From NCBI GenBank assembly GCA_025531455.1, contig JAMYHL010000064.1, positions 173,567 through 237,566 of the forward strand: a stretch of 64,000 nucleotides of DNA, in the 5' to 3' direction. Under the pieces are notes generated by a model. It did no database searches. It saw only the letters and a program-made list of their open reading frames with translations, and was not told the origin of the DNA. Position numbers and translations under genes: made by a program. How positions within the stretch are numbered: the first letter of the stretch is position 1; every line of letters starts with the position of its first letter. This stretch comes from Apiotrichum sp. Y4204 (lineage: Eukaryota; Basidiomycota; Tremellomycetes; Trichosporonales; Trichosporonaceae). Positions 58,862 to 64,000 of this stretch are shown in pieces.

Positions 58862-60395
58862 TTGCGGGAAGAGACAATGGGCGACGCGTCGAGTGGAGAG
58901 AGGAAGGAGGGGTTGACGCAGCAACTGCAGTCGAGTGCGGTAGATACCTCGAGACCCCGAGCTGGGGCGCGAGGGAAAGCGAAGCGAAGCGAGGTGAAGA
59001 GAAGAGCGGAGGGAGAGAGTGGCAGAGTGGGGGAGCGGTATCGTATCGGGGTAATCTTGCTCGAGCCGCGGCCTTTGTCGTGCCAAACACCAGGGCGGCG
59101 ATCAGACGTCGCACCGGGTGCGCTGTAACGTTGTGTGCTGTCTCTGGGTTATTGTTCAGCTGTGTGGATGAGATGGAGCGGGAGATCAATGGCGCAAGGG
59201 GAATACCAAGGGGGTCGAAGGGCGTCGAGTAAGCGAGAGCGCGAGAGCAATAAATGTGAGTGAATGGAGATGAGTTTGTTTGCAGTTTAAACAGATATGC
59301 AGACATGTGAGCTGCGAACAAGAGCAGATCATGTTTCCTTTACGCCTTGTCTTTCCCCATTCGGCAGGGCAGCACAGACGAGCGAGCCCGGCCACGACGC
59401 GGCGCACCGTGCGCAAAGGGGGGCTGAAGTGCTGAAGGGAGGGGATAAACGTCTGTTTGTGCAAAAGGAAGCATCTGCGGACAGAGTGTGCGTTTTTTTT
59501 TTCCGCTCTGCGTGCGTGTCAGCGTATCCAAAGCGGCCAGATTTCAGAGCATCAGCATATTCCCGAACCGGACCATGCTGCATGCAGTCGAGCAAGTCGA
59601 CAAGATCGAGGAATCTGCCCGTGTGCGCATGTGGACGTATGCTTGAGATGTTGAGAATGTGCGTGTGATCGTGTGACCGTATGTGCATGTGAGTTGATCG
59701 AGTGGGATTGGTAGACGACGTATGCTGCACGAATGCGGCCGTGTAGCCGTATGGTGAAATGAACACACATCCCCACATCCCCCATTCGTGTTTCTTTCAA
59801 TTGTGCATGTCTGCAATTCTGCAAGTGACGCCGAAACGCGATCGGTGCGGGAATCGACAGTCAAGAGAGCGCCAGAGTCAGTGCGCGCGGGGCGCGGGGC
59901 GCAGAGGATGCACGAGCGTAGAAGAGTATATTGCCGTGAATAGACTAGAATTAACGCAGATGTGCTATACACGAGAGCGATCGTAGACTGGCACGAGATT
60001 GGCAATTATGCAAGCCACGTTGTATGGGCAGAATGCCGGCATGCTGCCAACCCTGAATCTGCTCGTCAACCGCAACGTCCTGCAAGACACCTAGAGTGAG
60101 CTGCTCGCCACCAGAGACGCGCTGCTCGCCATCAGAGACGCTGTGCATGCTACCGGGGTGCGCCCCACCCCATTGGGTGAACTACAAAGGCCATGGGTGG
60201 GGCCTGGGCCGCCCAGTGCGGCAGCGGAGGATACTGAGGGTACGGAGGGTACGGCAGAGGGTACGGATGATACCTAGAGTACGGCGCCGCCATCGCCGAG
60301 GCCGGCGGCACCGTTGCCGAGGGCGCAGGCGGCGGCAGCGGCGCCGCTATCGCCGACGCCGCTATCGCCGACGCCGCTGTTGCCGCCAATGCAGC
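58862..60395. other. Region left of the chromovirus, with a decayed coding-like stretch
   Basis: 58862-60000 has no supported gene. From about 60008 a plus-strand frame reads MQATLYGQNAGMLP, is broken by TAG (60091-60093) and a further stop, and then continues to the LTR edge. A minus-strand Pro/Ala/Tyr-rich frame overlaps it. A 21-bp tandem duplication lies at 60100-60141. This may be a remnant gene into which the retrotransposon inserted. Confidence 0.3.
60100..60141. repeat. 21-bp tandem duplication
   Basis: GCTGCTCGCCACCAGAGACG plus C is followed immediately by a second copy with one base change (A-C to A-T). In the plus frame it codes the repeated peptide LLA-RDA. Confidence 0.75.
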
Positions 60396-60840
60396 TGTCA
60401 CGAGCGAGTTAGGGGCGAGTGACGATCCTTCTAACTCCACTCCGTCCGGACTTGCGGCGATCCTTTTGCAGTCTCGGAGTCGGAATGCGGACTCGGCGAC
60501 GGCGTCCTCTGGTCGTCTACCGGTGGGAGCTCGATATCGGCTTGCCGCGGCGCTGTTATTAGTGGCTAAGACATGGTACGGCTGCAAGTGGTGGACCTGA
60601 CGTGCAGTAACATGGCTTAGAGTACAACAGAGAAGTCCGCGCACCTAACACCGAGGGGGTGTGTCGGCGGCGACTACTACGGAGATGCACTACAAAGCCG
60701 TCAGTGTCACGTGATGATCCACGTGACGTCTGCTGGTCGATCGGCAAGGTGGGGGTCGAGGGGATGTCCGCGGCGATCTTGAAGCTCGCGTGGCGTAGAT
60801 CCGAAGATCCGGAGATCAAAATTCGGGCCTGGCCGTTACA
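60396..60840 (-). repeat. LTR of chromovirus copy B (3' LTR)
   Basis: 445 bp. On the minus strand it begins TGTAACGGCC and ends CTCGTGACA, the TG...CA ends of an LTR. It lies 125 bp downstream of the pol stop of copy B, with a polypurine tract at its 5' edge. About 20 base differences by eye from the LTR of copy A, mostly transitions. Confidence 0.9.
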
Positions 60841-60853
60841 TAGTCCCCCAACC
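60841..60853 (-). other. Polypurine tract of copy B
   Basis: GGTTGGGGGACTA on the minus strand abuts the TG of the LTR, the position where plus-strand DNA synthesis is primed in LTR retrotransposons. Confidence 0.6.
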
Positions 60854-60965
60854 GTGATCTGCTTGTCCCGGCAGATCACTTACCTAAAGCCGAGTGGTCG
60901 AACGAGGCTCGGTCAGCCAGAATTGAAGATTGACGGACCGAGGAAAGAGTGTGGTGGGCGTGGGA

Positions 60966-63076
60966 TCAACCGCGACGCCGAGTTGGAAAGAAGTGGCCCG
61001 GTTTGCCCTCGTTGTCGGACCGATACTTCAGGTACGCGTCGTTGTTGCGCAGGGAGGACAAGGGTTCCCAGCTGTTGGACTCGGGGCCGTAACCCTGCCA
61101 ACTCACTAGGTATTCGAACTTGTTCCCCTGTTTGCGCGACTTGAGTACCTTGTCGACGAAGTATTCCTCTTCCCCTTGGATGATCAGAGGTCGAGGAGGG
61201 TCCTGGTGTTGGCCAGGCAGTGACGGACGGGCCGGCTCGAGGAGCGAGACGTGGAAGACGGGATGTACGCGATCAAGGTGGAGAGGGAGGTCGAGCTCAA
61301 AGGAGAGAGGCGACCGGGTGGTTCCCTTGATGGCGTATGGGCCTACACGTTGCTCGTCGAGCTTTTCAGAAGGCCGCAAGACCTTGAGGTTCTTGCGGTT
61401 GAGGAAGACAAGATCACCGACCTTGAAAGGTGGAGGCTCGGTGATCGTCCGGTCGTAGAACTTCGATTGTCGCGCCTGCGCGGCTTCGAGGTTCTCGACT
61501 AGGCCTTCTCGGAGAGCGGTTAAGTTGGCGAGACGCTCTTCGAGGGCCGGTAGAGGGGGTGGTCGAGCGGGGGTGGCGGGTGAGACAGGATTGTACCCAC
61601 GCTCGGCCATGAACGGAGTCATTTTGATCGAGCTCTGGTAGTGCGAGTTATAGGCCAACTGCGCAAGTCCCAGGAAAGAGCTCCAGTCGGTCTTGTTGGC
61701 GTCCACGTAGTGCCGGAGGTAGATCTCAAGGATGTGGTTGATCCTCTCGGTTTGGCCGTCTGTCTGTGGGTGGTATGACGTAGACAGAAGGGGAGTTGTA
61801 CCGAGGGCCTTGAGAAGTTCTCTCCAGAACGTTGAAGTGTGGAGGGGACCGCGATCGGAGACAATGGACAGGGGAAGTCCATGATCGACGATGACTCGTT
61901 CGAAGAACAGCCGCGCTAGGTCAGCGGCTGTGAATCCCTTGTCCGTGTACGGCGTGAAGATTGCCTTCTTGGTGTAGCGGCAGACAAACACCCAGATGGC
62001 GTCGAAGCCGTCGGACTCGGGGAGCTTGACGATGGCGTCCATGGAGATGGACTCCCAAGGTCGAGCGGGGATGGGCAAGGGCTGTAGAGGGCCGAATCGC
62101 TTGTGGTTGAGAGGTTTGTCGCGTTGACAAGTGTGGCAACCTCTCACGTAAGCGGTGACGAAACGGCGAAGCCCTGGGAAATGGAAGTACTGTCGGACCA
62201 CTTCAAGAGTAACCTTGATGCCCGGGTGGCCGGCAGTAGGGACGTTGTGGCAGGCGAATAGAACGTCGAGCAGGAGTTGGTGAACCTCCGGAACCTGGAC
62301 GAGGTTGCTAAAGAGCAGCAACCCTTGTTCCGAGAGGGAGTAGAGCTCGAGATCGTATTCGCTGTCGTCCGGGAGGGGGTTGGCTTCCGGATCTTCTAAG
62401 TGCGCAATGAGCGGAGCGAAGAGGGGGTCCTCGCGTTGCGCAGACTTGAGACGTTCGAGAAGATCCGAAGAGGGGACAGGTCCCTCCTGGGCGTGGGTAA
62501 TCGCTGCCACACGGATCGGCAAGGCGTCAGACTTGTACGAGTCCGAGCCTTGCGGGGCGGGATCGACCTTGTGCCCATCGGAGAAGAAGGGCCGGGGCTC
62601 AGCCTCGGAGGCCTTGGTGCCGGGCTGGAACTCATGGCGGCGACTAAGAGCGTCGGCTTTTGCCATCTGCTTGCCAGTCCGCCAGGTGATGCGGAAAGAG
62701 AAGCATTGGAGGAGTTCTAACCAGCCGTTGTGACGTCGGTTCCACACTCGAGTCGTGAGAAAATACTCAAGGTTCTTGTGGTCCGTGTAAACCGTCACGT
62801 CTTGGGCTCCGATGAGGTAGTGGCGCCAGGTCTTGAAGGCGTCCACGATGGCGAGCATCTCCTTGTCGTACGTCTTGTAGTTCAGTTCGGCGTCCCGAAG
62901 CTGACGAGAGTGGTACGCAATCGGGTGGAGATGTCCTTCCTCATTTGGCTGGGAAAGAATCCCGGCGAGGGCGAAGTCGGAGGCATCTGCTTCGATCACA
63001 AGCAGATTCCCGGGGTTGAAGGGACGAAGCACGGGTGCTGAGGTAAACGCGTGCTTGAGAGCGTCAAAGGCTTCCT
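60966..63076 (-). pseudogene. pol: Chromovirus pol, 5'-truncated by nested insertion
   Basis: An open frame of about 702 codons from the LTR junction at 63076 to the TGA at 60966-60968. It starts in the reverse-transcriptase/RNase H connection (FTSAPVLRPF). Counting residue 1 at position 63032, RNase H has Asp16, Glu58 and Asp84. The integrase zinc finger has His262, His269, Cys299 and Cys302, and the DDE core Asp332, Asp393 and Glu429. GPY is at 564-566, then a chromodomain at about 622-670 (EEEYFVDKVL...SWQGYGP...SWEPL). Chromodomains in these elements direct integration to heterochromatin. All catalytic residues seen are intact and there is no internal stop, so the damage is only the insertion of copy A. 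The enzymes polymerise, degrade RNA of hybrids and integrate element DNA. Confidence 0.92.
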
Positions 63077-63521
63077 TGTCACGAGCGAGTTAGGGGCGAG
63101 TGACGATCCTTCTAACTCCACTCCGTCCGGACTTGCGGCGATCCTTTTGCAGTCTCGGAGCCGGAATGCGGACTCGGCGACGGCGTTCTCTGGTCGTCTA
63201 CCGGTGGGAGCTCGATATCGGCTTGCCGCGACGCTGTGGTAAGTGACTAAGACATGGTACGGCTGCAAGTATCAGACCTGACGTGCAGTAACATGGCTTA
63301 GAGTACAACAGAGAAGTCCGCGCACCTAACACCGAGGGGGTGCGTCGGCGGCGACTACTACGGAGATGCACTACAAAGCCGTCGGTATCACGTGATGAAC
63401 CACGTGACATCTGCTAGTCGATCGGCAAGGTGGGGGTTGAGGGGATGTCCGCGGCGATCTTGAGGCTCGCGTGGCGTAGATCCGAAGATCCGGGGATCAA
63501 AATTCGGGCCTGGCCGTTACA
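63077..63521 (-). repeat. LTR of chromovirus copy A (3' LTR)
   Basis: 445 bp, the same length and ends as the LTR of copy B (TGTAACGGCC ... CTCGTGACA on the minus strand). Its outer edge at 63077 directly abuts the pol frame of copy B, with TCCTT immediately outside as the possible target-site duplication. Confidence 0.92.
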
Positions 63522-63534
63522 TAGTCCCCCAACC
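63522..63534 (-). other. Polypurine tract of copy A
   Basis: The same GGTTGGGGGACTA as in copy B, directly 5' of the LTR on the minus strand. Confidence 0.6.
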
Positions 63535-63646
63535 GTGATCTGCTTGCCCCGGCAGATCACTTACCTAAAGCCGAGTGGTCGAACGAGGCTCGGTCAGCCA
63601 GAATTGAAGATTGACGGACCGAGGAAGGAGTGTGGTGGGCGTGGGA

Positions 63647-64000
63647 TCAACCGCGACGCCGAGTTGGGAAGAAGTGGCCCGGTTTGCCCTCGTTGTCGGA
63701 CCGATACTTCAGGTACGCGTCGTTGTTGCGCAGGGAGGACAAGGGTTCCCAGCTATTGGACTCGGGGCCGTAGCCCTGCCAACTCACTAGGTATTCAAAC
63801 TTGTTCCCTTGCTTGCGCGACTTGAGTACCTTGTCGACGAAGTACTCCTCTTCCCCTTGGATGATCAGAGGTCGAGGAGGGTCCTGGTGTTGGTCGGGCA
63901 ATGACGGACGGGCCGGCTCGAGGAGCGAGACGTGGAAGACGGGGTGTACGCGATCAAGGTGGAGGGGGAGGTCGAGCTCAAAGGAGAGAGGCGACCGAGT
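63647..64000 (-). CDS. pol: Chromovirus pol C-terminus (chromodomain), copy A, partial
   Basis: The frame is open from the window edge to TGA at 63647-63649. It covers the end of the integrase region (SPLSFELDLP, HPVFHVSLLEP) and the whole chromodomain. Compared with copy B over the same 354 nt I count 13 substitutions by eye; only one changes a residue (Gly to Asp in the SLP-QHQ linker). The 5' end is missing only because the window ends. Confidence 0.9.
   Translation of the reverse strand, partial: TRSPLSFELDLPLHLDRVHPVFHVSLLEPARPSLPDQHQDPPRPLIIQGEEEYFVDKVLKSRKQGNKFEYLVSWQGYGPESNSWEPLSSLRNNDAYLKYRSDNEGKPGHFFPTRRRG

Larger units (their letters stand above)
60396..63076 (-). mobile_element. 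Chromovirus (Ty3/gypsy) copy B, interrupted
   Basis: Contains the 3' LTR and the downstream part of pol (end of reverse transcriptase connection, RNase H, integrase, chromodomain). At 63076/63077 the pol frame stops abruptly at the exact end of another LTR, so copy A has inserted into it. The missing gag, protease and reverse transcriptase of copy B should lie beyond copy A, outside the window. Confidence 0.88.
63077..64000 (-). mobile_element. Chromovirus copy A, partial (runs off the right edge)
   Basis: The 3' LTR plus the last 118 codons of pol, identical in arrangement to copy B and inserted in the same orientation inside copy B. The rest lies outside the window. Confidence 0.9.

Noticed and set aside
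60396..63521. A single short retrotransposon with LTRs at both ends
   Set aside because: The right LTR is itself preceded (on the minus strand) by a pol tail and polypurine tract, so both LTRs are 3' LTRs of different copies.
1..64000. tRNA genes, rRNA genes, CRISPR arrays, bacterial operons
   Set aside because: None seen by eye. I looked for B-box-like GGTTCGANNCC patterns and found only coding coincidences (for example near 51550). A covariance-model scan would be decisive.

Overview
This is a window of nuclear DNA from a fungus, very probably a basidiomycete yeast of the Tremellomycetes (Trichosporonales-like). Coding sequence is strongly GC-rich at third positions. Genes are split by many short GT-AG introns, mostly 34-155 bp, with CTNAC/CTNAT branch points close to the acceptor. 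Large cytochrome P450, ENA-type ATPase, Zn2Cys6 and HMG-box proteins, a trehalose phosphorylase and a chromodomain-bearing Ty3/gypsy retrotransposon all fit this group. The lineage is an inference; no database search was possible, and all coordinates and splice sites were worked out by hand.

Layout, left to right. 1-1.35 kb: non-coding with short tandem repeats. 1.35-2.85 kb (+): PEX11-like peroxisomal membrane protein with a long disordered N-terminus. 3.5-5.2 kb (+): cytochrome P450. 5.2-8.5 kb: intergenic, with GATA-type motifs upstream of a plasma-membrane ferric reductase (8.57-10.57 kb, +) whose start codon is decided by a 5'UTR intron. 10.6-16.1 kb: gene-poor. 16.1-22.0 kb (+): an HMG-box transcription factor behind a roughly 3 kb pyrimidine-rich leader. 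24.15-26.7 kb (-): trehalose phosphorylase in nine exons, sharing a divergent promoter with a 107-residue zinc-ribbon protein (27.56-29.49 kb, +) built from micro-exons. 29.5-36 kb: gene-poor, with one weak hypothetical ORF. 36.1-41.5 kb (+): an Ime2/Crk1-type protein kinase behind another long pyrimidine-rich leader. 43.45-44.3 kb (+): dienelactone hydrolase. 45.3-46.6 kb (+): secreted class-3 lipase. 47.5-50.9 kb (+): ENA-type cation P-type ATPase, convergent with a Zn2Cys6 transcription factor (51.3-54.4 kb, -). 55.9-57.2 kb (+): an F-box-like gene with an in-frame stop. 58.0-58.9 kb (-): a small acidic protein carrying an RVxF (PP1-docking) motif. 60.4-64 kb (-): two nested copies of a chromovirus, one inserted into the pol gene of the other.

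The genes do not form one obvious pathway or cluster. Two loose themes appear. One is stress and ion/iron/trehalose metabolism (ferric reductase, trehalose phosphorylase, ENA ATPase). The other is a pair of likely developmental regulators, the HMG-box factor and the Ime2/Crk1-like kinase, which share an unusual long-leader architecture. The most notable observations are the nested chromovirus with near-purely synonymous divergence between copies, the HMG box split by an insertion of about 55 residues, micro-exons and 34-nt introns, the ferric reductase 5'UTR intron that hides decoy start codons, the F-box gene whose frame continues past a stop, and a secreted lipase with a Lys/Glu/Asp-rich block. 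I did not find a clearly new multi-gene system.
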